64,000 bases of DNA from Cesiribacter sp. SM1 (GCF_020178975.1 NZ_JAHXBU010000093.1:372001-436000); one strand, 5' to 3'. Shown: positions 25,964 through 35,179, counted from the first letter of the stretch. Numbers and translations are program-made. The notes: a model not told the origin generated them from the letters alone.

Positions 25964-26128
25964 GCTGCTTATCGCCTGCCGCACAGCTTTGCAGTTTTTA
26001 GTTAAATTAAAAACATAAGGGCGCTGATGCCGTACTTGCTTATGGTTTACCCTGGCTAAGCCGATGCGGCTGGCACAAGTATTCCTAAAGCCGTACATGA
26101 TACAATTGGACGCCTTATACCTTTAATT

Positions 26129-26175
26129 ACAGTGTAACATTGGATAAATTCCATGTTACACTGTTTTTTTGTTTT
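26129..26175 (+). terminator. 12-bp hairpin with T run before the old-yellow-enzyme gene
   Basis: ACAGTGTAACAT (26129-26140) and ATGTTACACTGT (26153-26164) pair perfectly around a 12-base loop, followed by a T run. It most simply terminates readthrough from the PepSY gene. The same palindrome could be an operator for the gene 34 bases on. It rules out the in-frame codon at 26153 as the real start. Confidence 0.65.
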
Positions 26176-26197
26176 TACAGAAGATAGATTATCAAAG

Positions 26198-27271
26198 ATG
26201 ATTTCACAGGCATTATTCAATCCGTTTACTATAAAAAAGGTTCAGTTCAGGAACAGGATAGCCGTATCGCCCATGTGCCAGTACTCCAGTGAGGATGGAT
26301 TTGCAAATGACTGGCACCTGGTTCATTTAGGTAGCAGGGCAGTGGGAGGTGCCGGCCTTGTAATTTTTGAAGCTTCGGCAGTAGTACCTGAAGGCCGCAT
26401 AACGCCTGATGATCTGGGTATCTGGAAAGAAGAACACATCCCCGGCCTCCGGAGAATAGTTGATTTTATAAAAGCACAGGGTTCAGTTGCGGGCATTCAG
26501 CTGGCCCATGCCGGCAGAAAGGCCAGTCATCAGAGCCCCTGGAAGGGCGGTAAACTGATCCTGCCGGCCGACGGTGGCTGGCAAACGCTTGCACCCAGTG
26601 CCATACCCTTTCAGGAAGGCGAAGCTGCACCAGTTGCTTTAAGCCAGGATGGGATCAGGAATGTTATTGATAGTTTCAGGCAGGCGGCAAACAGAGCCCT
26701 GCAGGCAGGTTTTGAGGTTATTGAGATTCATGCCGCACATGGCTACCTGATCCACGAGTTTCTTTCGCCGCTAAGCAATAGCAGAACCGACAATTATGGT
26801 GGGTCTTTTGAAAACAGGACAAGACTGCTGCTGGAGGTTGTTGCTGCTGTTCAGGAGGTGTGGCCTGGCGATCTGCCGCTCTTCGTGAGGATATCGGCCA
26901 CCGACTGGACCGAAGGCGGCTGGAGTGCAGATGATTCCGTAGCTTTGGCAAAACTCCTCAAAGCAAAGGGTGTAGATCTGATAGACTGCTCTACAGGCGG
27001 CAATGTGCCCCGGGCTAATATTCCGGTAGCGCCAGGTTACCAGGTGCAGTTTGCTGAAAGAATAAAAAAAGAGGCCGGTATTTTTACTGCTGCCGTGGGC
27101 ATGATTACCACAGCCCGTCAGGCAGAGACAATTATTACAACAGAGCAGGCCGACCTGGTGCTGCTGGCCAGGGAGTTTTTAAGAGATCCATACTTTCCGC
27201 TGCATGCCGGCCACGAACTTGGCGCAGAGGTGGTGTGGCCGCAGCAGTACGAGCGGGCAAAGCCCAGGTAA
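26198..27271 (+). CDS. Old yellow enzyme family NADH:flavin oxidoreductase (YqjM-like)
   Basis: 357 residues of an FMN-binding TIM barrel. Marks: LFNPFTIKKVQFRNRIAVSPMCQYS (the Cys that tunes FMN in YqjM-type enzymes is in SPMCQYS), LAHAGRKA (substrate-binding His/His-Asn region begins here), IEIHAAHGYLIHEFLSPLSN with the catalytic region, DNYGGSFENRTRLLLEVV, and LVLLAREFLRDPYFPL near the end. The enzyme reduces activated C=C bonds with NADPH or NADH. The ATG at 26198 lies after a hairpin and matches the family's N-terminus. Single gene; convergent with nothing and followed by the FUSC gene on the same strand. Confidence 0.93.
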   Translation: MISQALFNPFTIKKVQFRNRIAVSPMCQYSSEDGFANDWHLVHLGSRAVGGAGLVIFEASAVVPEGRITPDDLGIWKEEHIPGLRRIVDFIKAQGSVAGIQLAHAGRKASHQSPWKGGKLILPADGGWQTLAPSAIPFQEGEAAPVALSQDGIRNVIDSFRQAANRALQAGFEVIEIHAAHGYLIHEFLSPLSNSRTDNYGGSFENRTRLLLEVVAAVQEVWPGDLPLFVRISATDWTEGGWSADDSVALAKLLKAKGVDLIDCSTGGNVPRANIPVAPGYQVQFAERIKKEAGIFTAAVGMITTARQAETIITTEQADLVLLAREFLRDPYFPLHAGHELGAEVVWPQQYERAKPR

Positions 27272-27406
27272 AGCCCCTTCGGTAATGAATATCAGCTTAT
27301 AAAAACTTACCTTGCGGGCAATTTAGCAAGGACCTGTTTTTGATGAATAAGAGCTTACTGTTCTTCAGGCCGCTTGTCCGGACATACACTTATTGGTTTA
27401 GGCACA

Positions 27407-29641
27407 ATGGAAATGGGTAATCAGGTACGGGAAATTCAGTACTTTTTTTCCGGTCAGCATTTTTCCGATGGCCTTAGGGTTACACTGGGTATTCTCCTGC
27501 CTGCCCTTGTATTTACCTGGTTTGGCCATCTGGAGCTGGGAGTACTGCTTTCTTTTGGTGCTTTAAGCGTGAGTATATCCGATTTTCCGGGGCCGCCGGT
27601 GCACAAGCGCAACGGTATGCTCATTTGCTGCCTGTCTATTTTTGTGGTTGCCCTCATTACAGGCTATGCCCGTATGCACCCCCTGATCATGGGGGCAGAG
27701 GTGCTGCTGTTCTGCTTCTTTTTCTCTATGCTGGCTGTTTATGGTAACAGGGCTGCAGCTATTGGCACGGCCGCCTTACTGGTAATGGTGCTCCTGATGG
27801 ATGAGCCACAGCAGCCTTCTGAAGTGCCGCTCTACAGCGGGCTGGTACTGGCAGGCGGGGTCTGGTACATGTTGCTAAGCCTGCTGGTGTACCAGATCAG
27901 ACCCTATAAACCCGTGCAATATGCCCTGGGGGAGTGCGTAAGGGAGGTGGCCCGCTTCCTGAACCTGAAGGCAGGCTTTTACAGCTCTGGCGAAAGGCTG
28001 GAAGAAAGTTACCAGAAGGTGGTGGCCCAGCAGATTGTGGTAAACGAAAAGCAGGAGGCTGTACGGGAGCTGCTCTTTAAAAGCAGGCTGCTGGTGAAAG
28101 AGTCTACCAATACCAGTCGCAGGCTGTTGCTCATTTTTGTTGAGGTGGTAGATCTGTTTGAGCAGGTAATGCTTATCCATTACGATTATGCCTCTTTAAG
28201 AGAAAGATTTGAGCACAGCGGCATACTTGATAAAATTGCCGGGGCAATCAGAGCAGTGGCTACCGAACTAGATGTACTGGGGCTGGCCATTCAGTCAAAT
28301 ACCCGATATAAAAATCAGCTGGACCTGAATGCACAGCTGGAGGAGCTAAAACAAAGTATTGATGGATTAAATGCCGCCTATGCCGGCAGCAGTACCACGT
28401 ACGGGGGCGAGGGTGTTATCCGCAAGGAAGAGAGTACGCTGGTGTTAAAAAAGGTGCTGATCAACCTTAAAAATATTACAGAACGCTTTCGGGGAATTGT
28501 TTCATTTATGAACAGCGATGCCCGGCAGCCTGTGAACAGTGATCACCTGCAATACACGCGTTTTGTAAGCCACCAGCGCTTTGACCGCAAAACCTTTTTC
28601 GACAACCTGTCGCTAAATTCTTCTATTTTTAAACACTCTGGCAGGGTGGCGCTGGTGTGTCTGTTTGGTTTTGTACTTACAAAAGTGCTCTCGTACGGAG
28701 AGCACAGCTACTGGGTGTTGCTCACTATTATTGTAATCTTAAAGCCAGCTTTCAGTATTACTAAGGAGCGAAACTACCAGCGTTTGGTAGGTACCGTTAT
28801 CGGAGGTACTATTGGTTTCTGTATCCTGCTCATTATAACAGATCCGCTGGTGCTGTTTTTAATGCTGGTAGTGCTTATGATAGGCACCTTTAGCTTCATC
28901 AGGATCAATTATGTGGTAAGTGTAAGCTTCATGACTCCTTTTATCCTGATTATTTTCAGTTTTTTAGGAGCAGATGGTTTCAGCCTGGTGCAGGAGCGTA
29001 TTATCGATACACTGCTGGGTTCTGCTATTGCATTCACTGCCAGCTACCTTATTTTCCCAAACTGGGAATCGGCGCAGCTTAAAAAGCATATGCTTGAAGT
29101 GATAGCAGCAAATGAAAAGTACCTGATGAAGCTTGCCGACAGGCTCAGGGGAATGCCTGTTGATACCGCAGATTATAAACTGGCGCGGAAGGACGTGTAC
29201 GTAAGCTCAGCTAACCTTTCTGCGGCATTTCAGCGTATGCTGTCGGAGCCCCGGAGCAAGCAGAAAAACAGTGGAGAACTGCACAGGTTCGTGGTGCTGA
29301 ACCATATTTTATCATCCAACATTGCCACTGTAGCCATTGCTGTTTCTTCCAATGAGCAGCTGCAGTATTCTCCCGATAGCCTGCGCGCTATCAGGAGGGC
29401 TTTAGCGGTACTTGAGAGTACCAGGAAAAAGCTTTCTGAAAGTTCGGCTGCAGCATTGGCGGTTGCTGCGGAACCAACATCCAGTACTGCAGAGCTGGCG
29501 GCTGATGATCAGCCTGTAAGGCAGGAGGAAAAAGCTGCACCAGGCTTAAGTTCAGAAGATATGCTGCTAAAGGAGCAGTTTGGTTTTATCAACAGAATTG
29601 TTCTGGATATCCGCAAAAGTGCAGAGGCTGTAGTGGCTTAA
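27407..29641 (+). CDS. FUSC-family inner-membrane protein (YccS-like)
   Basis: 744 residues with two membrane blocks. The N-terminal block (about 15-150) has six hydrophobic segments including GILLPALVFTWFGHLELGVLLS, then a soluble part (about 170-410) rich in helices and coils. The second block (about 415-560) includes ALVCLFGFVLTKVLSYGEHSYWVLLTIIVILKP and VGTVIGGTIGFCILLIITD, the fusaric-acid-resistance signature. Then a soluble tail with an Ala/Thr/Pro-rich linker. Family members are thought to export aromatic acids or other compounds. I preferred the ATG at 27407 over the upstream TTG at 27374 because the membrane protein's ordinary N-terminus begins here. Confidence 0.88.
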   Translation: MEMGNQVREIQYFFSGQHFSDGLRVTLGILLPALVFTWFGHLELGVLLSFGALSVSISDFPGPPVHKRNGMLICCLSIFVVALITGYARMHPLIMGAEVLLFCFFFSMLAVYGNRAAAIGTAALLVMVLLMDEPQQPSEVPLYSGLVLAGGVWYMLLSLLVYQIRPYKPVQYALGECVREVARFLNLKAGFYSSGERLEESYQKVVAQQIVVNEKQEAVRELLFKSRLLVKESTNTSRRLLLIFVEVVDLFEQVMLIHYDYASLRERFEHSGILDKIAGAIRAVATELDVLGLAIQSNTRYKNQLDLNAQLEELKQSIDGLNAAYAGSSTTYGGEGVIRKEESTLVLKKVLINLKNITERFRGIVSFMNSDARQPVNSDHLQYTRFVSHQRFDRKTFFDNLSLNSSIFKHSGRVALVCLFGFVLTKVLSYGEHSYWVLLTIIVILKPAFSITKERNYQRLVGTVIGGTIGFCILLIITDPLVLFLMLVVLMIGTFSFIRINYVVSVSFMTPFILIIFSFLGADGFSLVQERIIDTLLGSAIAFTASYLIFPNWESAQLKKHMLEVIAANEKYLMKLADRLRGMPVDTADYKLARKDVYVSSANLSAAFQRMLSEPRSKQKNSGELHRFVVLNHILSSNIATVAIAVSSNEQLQYSPDSLRAIRRALAVLESTRKKLSESSAAALAVAAEPTSSTAELAADDQPVRQEEKAAPGLSSEDMLLKEQFGFINRIVLDIRKSAEAVVA

Positions 29642-29740
29642 GCTGATTATTTTCTCCTTCAGCCAGGCAAAAATCAGGAACTTAAGCAGAAAAACAGCTT
29701 TGGCTGTGTACTTCTTCTAAATGTCTTCGTACTGCAGAAT

Positions 29741-29992
29741 ATGAAGCTAAGAGAAGAACTGATCACCAAACTAAGCAAGACTTACGAGCCTGCCGCCATG
29801 GTGCACATGCACTACAAAGGCAAAGATATGGCCTTCAAAACCGATAGAGAGGGGAATCCCATTCTGTTGTTTATAGGCAAGGAAGATGAAGAAGGCACAG
29901 TGAAGGGTGAGCGTTACGCCCGTACCTTAAAAAAAGATGCCGCCGGAAATGTGATCAAAGATCACTGGGAGCTGAAAGGAAAAGCAAGCTAA
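29741..29992 (+). CDS. Small conserved-type hypothetical protein
   Basis: 83 residues, hydrophilic, no signal or membrane segment. Two beta hairpin-like stretches are visible (VHMHYKGKDMAFKTD and KDAAGNVIKDHWEL), separated by a glycine-rich turn. I do not recognise the family. It is preceded by a 100-base gap and ends before a clear bidirectional terminator, which supports a real gene. Confidence 0.65.
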   Translation: MKLREELITKLSKTYEPAAMVHMHYKGKDMAFKTDREGNPILLFIGKEDEEGTVKGERYARTLKKDAAGNVIKDHWELKGKAS

Positions 29993-30004
29993 AAGAAGTG
30001 CAAT

Positions 30005-30040
30005 AAAAAAACAGCTCCGGCTTAAAGCCGGAGCTGTTTA
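30005..30040. terminator. Bidirectional rho-independent terminator
   Basis: ACAGCTCCGGCTT (30011-30023) pairs with AAGCCGGAGCTGT (30025-30037) with a one-base centre in the plain alignment, so the real loop is a few bases. An A run on the left gives U-rich RNA on the minus strand. It sits between the convergent small gene and SPW gene. Confidence 0.8.
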
Positions 30041-30060
30041 GAAATTAGTCTCTGGTTCTA

Positions 30061-30618
30061 TTATCTCAGGCGATCACGATCCCGGTCAATACGTTCGCGG
30101 TCGGCACGATCTCTCTCAGAAGGAACGCGGGTATCTGCGTTAGATCCCATTGCTGGTCTGTCTACTGGTCTGTTGGTGCTGTTATCTACAATTGTAGCAT
30201 TTGTGCGACTTGTAGTGGCAGTACCAGTTGTAGTACGAGCATCAGCATTGTTAGCTGTATGGTGCGGATGAGTATCCGGTACTTTCTTTGTAAACAAACC
30301 GGCGCCTATTTCAGCAATACCTAAAATCAGGTGCGGTAGGTAAACATACTCATCAAAATCAAATAACCAGGGCGAAACCGCAAGAAAGGCACCAGCCAAT
30401 ACATCCATCCAAAGGTGTGTTGGCATAGATATTTTGCGTGAAACGCTAAGCTCATAGTCGGTAAACAGGCTGATCAGGATCAGGCCTGCACCCAGAATAA
30501 CGGGTATCCATGTTTCGGCTCCTCCGCGATTAAAATTAAATATCCATGGAGAAGCGATCAATAGTAAGCCCATCAGGTAATCTACCATCCCATGTATACG
30601 TGTTGGTATGAATCTCAT
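30061..30618 (-). CDS. SPW-repeat membrane protein with Arg/Asp-rich tail
   Basis: 185 residues. Four hydrophobic segments with two copies of the SPW signature: LLIASPWIFNFNRGG and AFLAVSPWLFDFDEYVYLPH. The C-terminal 55 residues are polar and low-complexity, ending in a run of Arg/Asp/Glu (ERDRADRERIDRDRDRLR), probably disordered and cytoplasmic. The start at 30618 (MRFIPTRIHGMVDY) aligns with the paralogue at 33124, so the 21 codons before it are unlikely to be translated. Role unknown. Confidence 0.85.
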   Translation of the reverse strand: MRFIPTRIHGMVDYLMGLLLIASPWIFNFNRGGAETWIPVILGAGLILISLFTDYELSVSRKISMPTHLWMDVLAGAFLAVSPWLFDFDEYVYLPHLILGIAEIGAGLFTKKVPDTHPHHTANNADARTTTGTATTSRTNATIVDNSTNRPVDRPAMGSNADTRVPSERDRADRERIDRDRDRLR

Positions 30619-31084
30619 AACTTTAAAAAGTTTAATTACACATAAAAAATACTTGTGTTCAAGCTGTTTATTATACGTCATAGTTCAGGAATGTTTTCAT
30701 AAATACTGAAAATAGTTGTTTAAAAGCGCATAGATAACTGTTAGAAATAGAGTGTTTTAAAGAGTAAAAGGCTTTGCCGGGGCAGGAACAGCGAAGAGAT
30801 AAATCGCATTTTAAATGCTTGTCAGATCTGTTTTATAGTATTAAGTAGCAGGGGAAGAAGGTAAGGCGATTTTTAATAAAAAAAGATTGTTATATCAGTT
30901 ACAGGGCCGGAGCTACAGCCTGTAATATATTATACTTTATATAATAGTATCTTTAGAATATTTGCAGGCTTTGATGCCTGCTTTGGTAAAATTTTAGCCC
31001 ACAGGTGGTATGGTTGCACAGATATTAACAGCAGTTTTACAGGTGCCGGCAGTATTGAAGGTTAATAGTTAAAATTTTATTTTA
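30619..31084. other. Long AT-rich intergenic region
   Basis: About 470 bases without a gene between the minus-strand SPW gene and the plus-strand RRM gene. It is strongly AT-rich, with no clear promoter matching both consensus elements. It should hold the SPW promoter and possibly the start of a long RRM leader. Confidence 0.5.
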
Positions 31085-31160
31085 AAAAATGATCTTGAGA
31101 TTGTTGTAACAAATCAATATTTTATGCGTACCTTGCTATGGATTGACAAGGATCATTTTT
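31085..31160 (+). promoter_or_regulatory. Long-range hairpin in the probable 5' leader of the RRM gene
   Basis: AAAAATGATC (31085-31094) pairs perfectly with GATCATTTTT (31151-31160); with one bulge the stem extends by three more pairs inward. Inside the 56-base loop TTGTT/AACAA may form a small hairpin. It lies 87 bases before the start codon, where RNA-binding proteins often autoregulate. No U-run after it, so not a terminator. Confidence 0.4.
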
Positions 31161-31247
31161 GACATGCGGTAGGCCTTATCCTCTAAGCCTTATTTAGCCC
31201 CCAGAAAACCTTGATCAATTAATTATTCAGATCAACAAATTTTAGTG

Positions 31248-31565
31248 ATGAACATTTTCGTAGCAAAATTGAATTTCAAGACGAAAGAGGAAAACCTCCG
31301 CCGCCTGTTTGAGGAGTATGGTGAAGTTAGCTCAGTGAAAATCGTTACCGACCATGAGACTGGTAAGTCAAAAGGTTTTGGTTTTGTAGAAATGCCTAAC
31401 GATGACGAAGCACAGAACGCCATCGAAGATCTTAACGAGACTGAGTTTGAGAACGCCACTATCGTGGTTAACAAAGCCCGTCCAAAAACTGAAGGTGGAG
31501 GAGGCGGCGGCCGTCCACGTAGCAACGATGGCGGCGGCTGGGGTGGTAACAAACGTCGTTATTAA
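31248..31565 (+). CDS. RRM-type RNA-binding protein
   Basis: 105 residues. One RNA-recognition motif spans residues 1-80 with RNP2 IFVAKL (3-8) and RNP1 KGFGFVEM (42-49), both with the aromatic residues that stack on RNA. A Gly/Arg-rich tail (GGGGGGRPRS...GGGWGGNKRRY) follows. This is the bacterial/cyanobacterial Rbp type, often induced by cold. The start is the ATG at 31248; a GTG one codon earlier is also in frame. A UUCG-loop terminator ends the gene. Confidence 0.93.
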   Translation: MNIFVAKLNFKTKEENLRRLFEEYGEVSSVKIVTDHETGKSKGFGFVEMPNDDEAQNAIEDLNETEFENATIVVNKARPKTEGGGGGGRPRSNDGGGWGGNKRRY

Positions 31566-31610
31566 TCTACCTGCTGCTGTTTCAAGCAACAGTTATCTAT
31601 AAGTACTGGA

Positions 31611-31641
31611 AACCATTCTGATTCGTCAGAATGGTTTTTTT
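31611..31641 (+). terminator. UUCG-loop terminator of the RRM gene
   Basis: AACCATTCTGA (31611-31621) pairs with TCAGAATGGTT (31626-31636) around a TTCG tetraloop, followed by a run of T. Confidence 0.9.
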
Positions 31642-31775
31642 GTTGCCGGTCATGTGCCAGGCTCTCTCCTGGCAACAGACAGGTGAGGGTATATGCGGAT
31701 CTTTTGCTATACAGTCAGGCTGGTACAGTAGTTAATGTGCAGTACTTGCCGGCTTATAAATATGGGCTGACGGCG

Positions 31776-31817
31776 AAAAAAAAATCCCTGCAGCACTTTA
31801 GTATTGCTACAGGGATT
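31776..31817 (-). terminator. Terminator of pheA
   Basis: On the minus strand AATCCCTG (31810-31817) pairs with CAGGGATT (31783-31790), with inner pairs TGCT/AGCA, and is followed by a run of T (plus-strand A run 31776-31782). It lies 67 bases after the pheA stop. A 78-codon plus-strand frame crosses it and is judged non-coding. Confidence 0.8.
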
Positions 31818-31838
31818 GTGGTGTGGTGTGGTGTGGTA
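31818..31838 (+). repeat. Short TGTGG-type tandem repeat
   Basis: Four to five copies of a five-base unit (GTGGT) next to the pheA terminator. A simple repeat that can vary by slippage; no further function seen. Confidence 0.6.
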
Positions 31839-31883
31839 TGCTGTGCTATTTGTGCTATTTTTATAACAGTGGCTGGCTGCTGC

Positions 31884-32960
31884 TTACAGGGCTTTTACAT
31901 AGCTGCCGAGCCATATTAGCCTGTCGTCATACTTTTTAAGGATCTCCTGAACAGGTTCGTCATCGCGGTGCCCGTCGAACTCTATATAGAACCAGGTGGC
32001 AAAGCTTCTTTCGCCGCGCACGGGCCTGCTTTCTATTTTTGTGAGGTTTATATTCCGCTGGTGAAAATCCTGCAGGAAATTAACAAGGCCGCCCGGCTTA
32101 TCCGGCAGCTTGGCCAGAATGGTGGTCTTGTCGTGCTTTCCCTTCTGATTGATGAAATCCTTTGCCAGAATCAGGAAGCGGGTAAGGTTATAGTCGGCAT
32201 CTTCTACATTATCGAACAGCACCGGTAGTTTGTATATTTTGGCAGCTACAGAAGAACATAGTGCTGCTGTTTCCGGGCCTTCCTTCAGGGCCATTCTTGC
32301 TGCCTCAGAGGTAGAGTTTACCGGTATCATGTGCACATCCTGGCCGCGCAGGTACTTGCTCATGAAATTCTGGCACTGCCGGAAAGCAATGTCCTTTGAA
32401 TAAATCTTTCTGATACTGGAGATGCTGTCGGCAACGGTAGCCAGGCAAAAGTGAATAGGCTGCGCTACTTCAGCTACTATCTTCAGGTCGAAGCGCTCCA
32501 GGCTATCCATGGTTTCGGCTACCACGCCCTCCTGGTTGTTTTCGATAGGTACCACGCCAAATCGCGCTTTACCTGTTTGTACAGCCTCAAATATGGTAGA
32601 AATGGCAGGCATAGCCAGGTACTCACTCATGGCGCCAAACCTGCTCTCTGCTGCTGCATGCGTAAATGAGCCTTCGGGTCCAAGATAAGCAATCTTCTCA
32701 GGTAACTCCAGGTTACGGCTGGCGGCAAAAATTTCCAGGAAAATAGCCTCCAGCGCCTGCTTGTTCAGCAGCCCGGCTGTTTTATGGTGCAGCCGCTCAA
32801 TGATCTGCATCTCCCTTTCAGGGCGGTAAATTACCGAGTTCTCGTTCTTTTTAAGTTTTCCAACTTCTTTTACAATCTCCATGCGGCGATTCAGCAGGTC
32901 CAGCAACTGATCATCGATGCTGTCGATCTGCCGCCTAAACTCTTCCAGCGGTTGGCTCAT
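31884..32960 (-). CDS. pheA: Chorismate mutase / prephenate dehydratase
   Basis: 358 residues carrying both steps from chorismate to phenylpyruvate. Residues 1-85 are an AroQ-type chorismate mutase (RRQIDSIDDQLLDLLNRRMEIVKEVGKLK, with R, K and E active-site residues). Residues 90-270 are the dehydratase: YLGPEGSFTHAA, GVVPIENNQEG and NLTRFLIL (normal TRF motif). Residues 275-355 are the ACT domain with PGGLVNFL and LTKIESRP, the Phe-binding feedback site. The order is standard P-protein. It stands alone on the minus strand with its own terminator; there is no visible Phe leader peptide. Confidence 0.95.
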   Translation of the reverse strand: MSQPLEEFRRQIDSIDDQLLDLLNRRMEIVKEVGKLKKNENSVIYRPEREMQIIERLHHKTAGLLNKQALEAIFLEIFAASRNLELPEKIAYLGPEGSFTHAAAESRFGAMSEYLAMPAISTIFEAVQTGKARFGVVPIENNQEGVVAETMDSLERFDLKIVAEVAQPIHFCLATVADSISSIRKIYSKDIAFRQCQNFMSKYLRGQDVHMIPVNSTSEAARMALKEGPETAALCSSVAAKIYKLPVLFDNVEDADYNLTRFLILAKDFINQKGKHDKTTILAKLPDKPGGLVNFLQDFHQRNINLTKIESRPVRGERSFATWFYIEFDGHRDDEPVQEILKKYDDRLIWLGSYVKAL

Positions 32961-33123
32961 AACCCTCTCTTAAAATAATTTTTTAAAGAGAAGAAATAAT
33001 TGTTTGCCTTTCAAAGAAAAGCATCAAAATTTTACTGCAAACGATGTCATACAGCAATAAATCTGTTGCTAAAAGTCAACAAGCTTAAGGTGTTGTCAGT
33101 GGAGAAGCTGGCGCTGGCGACCA

Positions 33124-33531
33124 TTACCGAATAGGATTTTTCTTTTCAGGGTAAGCCGGAGCTGCCGTGGCGGTAAACAGGGCTGCACCAATTTCTGCCA
33201 CTCCCAGCAGCACATGGGGGAGGTACACATAATCGGCAAAGCCAAAAAGCCAGGGCGATGCTGCAAGAAACAAACCTGCCAGTGCATCTATCCATAAATG
33301 CGTTACCATGGGTATTCTGCGAATGGCCCCAAACTCGTAGTTGGTGAAAAGTGCCAGCACCATAATGCTGATGCCTAAAAGAATTGGAATAATGGACATT
33401 GGGTTGGTACCCGGCACTGCCTGTGGATCGGCTCCCTGCGCGGCAAAACCAAAGATCCAGGGAGATAACAACAGAATAATACCTATGCCGTAATCCAGCA
33501 TGCCGTGAACGTAAGTTGAAATAAATCGCAT
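33124..33531 (-). CDS. SPW-repeat membrane protein (paralogue of 30061)
   Basis: 135 residues, no charged tail. The same fold as the other copy: MRFISTYVHGMLDY, LLLSPWIFGFAA, IRRIPMVTHLWIDALAG and LFLAASPWLFGFADYVYLPHVLLG. Four transmembrane segments. Similarity to the first copy runs through the whole length to its tail, so they arose by duplication in or before this lineage. Function unknown. Confidence 0.88.
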   Translation of the reverse strand: MRFISTYVHGMLDYGIGIILLLSPWIFGFAAQGADPQAVPGTNPMSIIPILLGISIMVLALFTNYEFGAIRRIPMVTHLWIDALAGLFLAASPWLFGFADYVYLPHVLLGVAEIGAALFTATAAPAYPEKKNPIR

Positions 33532-33704
33532 ATCAGCGCTTATTAAAGGCTTAAAAAATAGTTTCCAGACTTACTATCTTAAATAAAAAGAGGGGGTTTA
33601 GGTTTAGTCAGAACTGCAAAACTTTATGAGGAACAGAAGTTTTGGAAAAGAATGCAGCGTAAGGGAGTTGCGGGAAAGCAGGTTAAAAGCAGAAGTAGCT
33701 GCCT

Positions 33705-35141
33705 TTAGGCAGCTACTTTACTTTTTAATTTTTTGGTGAGCTCCTGTATCGAGCCTTTAAACTTGCTGTCGGTTTCCATCAGGTCGTTCACGGCCTGTAC
33801 AGCATGTATAACCGTGCTGTGATCGCGGCCGCCAAAGTGGGCGCCAATAGATTTGAGCGAGTGTGTGGTGTATTCTTTAGCAAAATACATGGCTACCTGG
33901 CGGGCAACTACAAACTCACGCTTACGGCTCTTGCCTTTCATTTGCTCCGGCGTAATGCTGAAGAAAGCCGAAACGGTTTTCTGAATATAATCGATGTTTA
34001 CTTCGGTATCTATCTCCTGCACGATGTTTTGCAGGGTAGATTTTGCCAGCTCCAGGTCAATGTTGCGGCGATTGAGTGAGGCATGTGCCAGCAGCGAAAC
34101 CAGTACGCCCTCCAGCTCCCGCATGTTGGTATCTACACTGTTTGCCAGGTATTCCACCACATCGGTAGGAATAAAGATGCCATCGGCTTCCATCTTACGC
34201 TGAATGATGGCCATGCGGGTTTCCAGATCAGGCGCCTGTAAATCTGCGGTTAGGCCCCACTTAAAGCGGGAAAGCAGGCGCTCCTGCAGACCCTTCAGCT
34301 CCCGAGGGGGGCAGTCGGAGGTCATGATGATCTGTTTGCCACTCTGGTGCAGGTGGTTAAAGATATGGAAGAAGATCTCCTGTGTTTTTTCCTTACCGCT
34401 CAGGAACTGCACATCATCAATGATGAGCACATCTACCTGCAGGTAAAAGTTGCTGAAGCTCTGAACGTTGTTGCCTTTCAGGGCTTCTATAAACTGGTTG
34501 GTAAAGTTCTCGGAGGTAACATAGAGCACGAATTTATCATTAAGGCCGTGCTTGATTTCGTTACCAATGGCCTGCACCAGGTGCGTTTTGCCTAAGCCAA
34601 CGCCACCATAGATCATCAGGGGATTAAAGGAGGTTGCGCCGGGGCGTTCTGCCACCGCCATGCCTGCAGAGCGGGCCAGGCGGTTACAGTCACCTTCAAT
34701 GTAGGTGGTAAAGGTATAAGTAGGGTTCAGGTGCGATTTCTGCTGCACCTCATCTATGGCTCTTAAAGAAAACGGGCTTTTATAGTCACGGTCGTAGTTG
34801 GTGCCATTAGGCGTAACCGGCTGGCGCGACGATGCCTGCTTCATGGCCGGCAGGCTTACCGTTTTAGGCTGAAACTGCTCGTTGCCACGATCTACAATAA
34901 CCGAATACTGCAGGCGGCCCTGCGGCCCCAGCTGCTGCATAATAGCCTGCTTGAGCAGGTGAACGTAATTCTCTTCCAGCCACTCATAAAAAAATTGGCT
35001 GGGTACCTGAATGGTAAGTACGTAATTATCCAGGCTCATGGGCACAATAGGTGCGAACCAGGTCTTAAAAGACTGCTCGCTTGTGTGCTCTCTGATGAGC
35101 TCAAGACAACTTGACCATACGGTATAGCAATTCTGATGCAT
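33705..35141 (-). CDS. dnaA: Chromosomal replication initiator DnaA
   Basis: 478 residues in the usual four domains: domain I (1-85), a linker (90-120), AAA+ domain III (about 125-370) with Walker A GGVGLGKTH and Walker B LIIDDVQFL, and domain IV with the signature GAHFGGRDHSTVIHAV near 445. The protein unwinds oriC when bound to ATP. Upstream is a good promoter. No TTATCCACA-type DnaA box cluster was seen within about 200 bases on either side, so the origin is probably elsewhere. Confidence 0.98.
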   Translation of the reverse strand: MHQNCYTVWSSCLELIREHTSEQSFKTWFAPIVPMSLDNYVLTIQVPSQFFYEWLEENYVHLLKQAIMQQLGPQGRLQYSVIVDRGNEQFQPKTVSLPAMKQASSRQPVTPNGTNYDRDYKSPFSLRAIDEVQQKSHLNPTYTFTTYIEGDCNRLARSAGMAVAERPGATSFNPLMIYGGVGLGKTHLVQAIGNEIKHGLNDKFVLYVTSENFTNQFIEALKGNNVQSFSNFYLQVDVLIIDDVQFLSGKEKTQEIFFHIFNHLHQSGKQIIMTSDCPPRELKGLQERLLSRFKWGLTADLQAPDLETRMAIIQRKMEADGIFIPTDVVEYLANSVDTNMRELEGVLVSLLAHASLNRRNIDLELAKSTLQNIVQEIDTEVNIDYIQKTVSAFFSITPEQMKGKSRKREFVVARQVAMYFAKEYTTHSLKSIGAHFGGRDHSTVIHAVQAVNDLMETDSKFKGSIQELTKKLKSKVAA

Positions 35142-35179
35142 TGGCCACTAAGGCTTTGGCTAATGGAAAAAACGGGTTT

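Noticed and set aside
31683-31919. 78-codon plus-strand frame
   Set aside because: It runs through the pheA terminator and a simple TGTGG repeat and into the 3' end of pheA, and it has no recognisable start signal.
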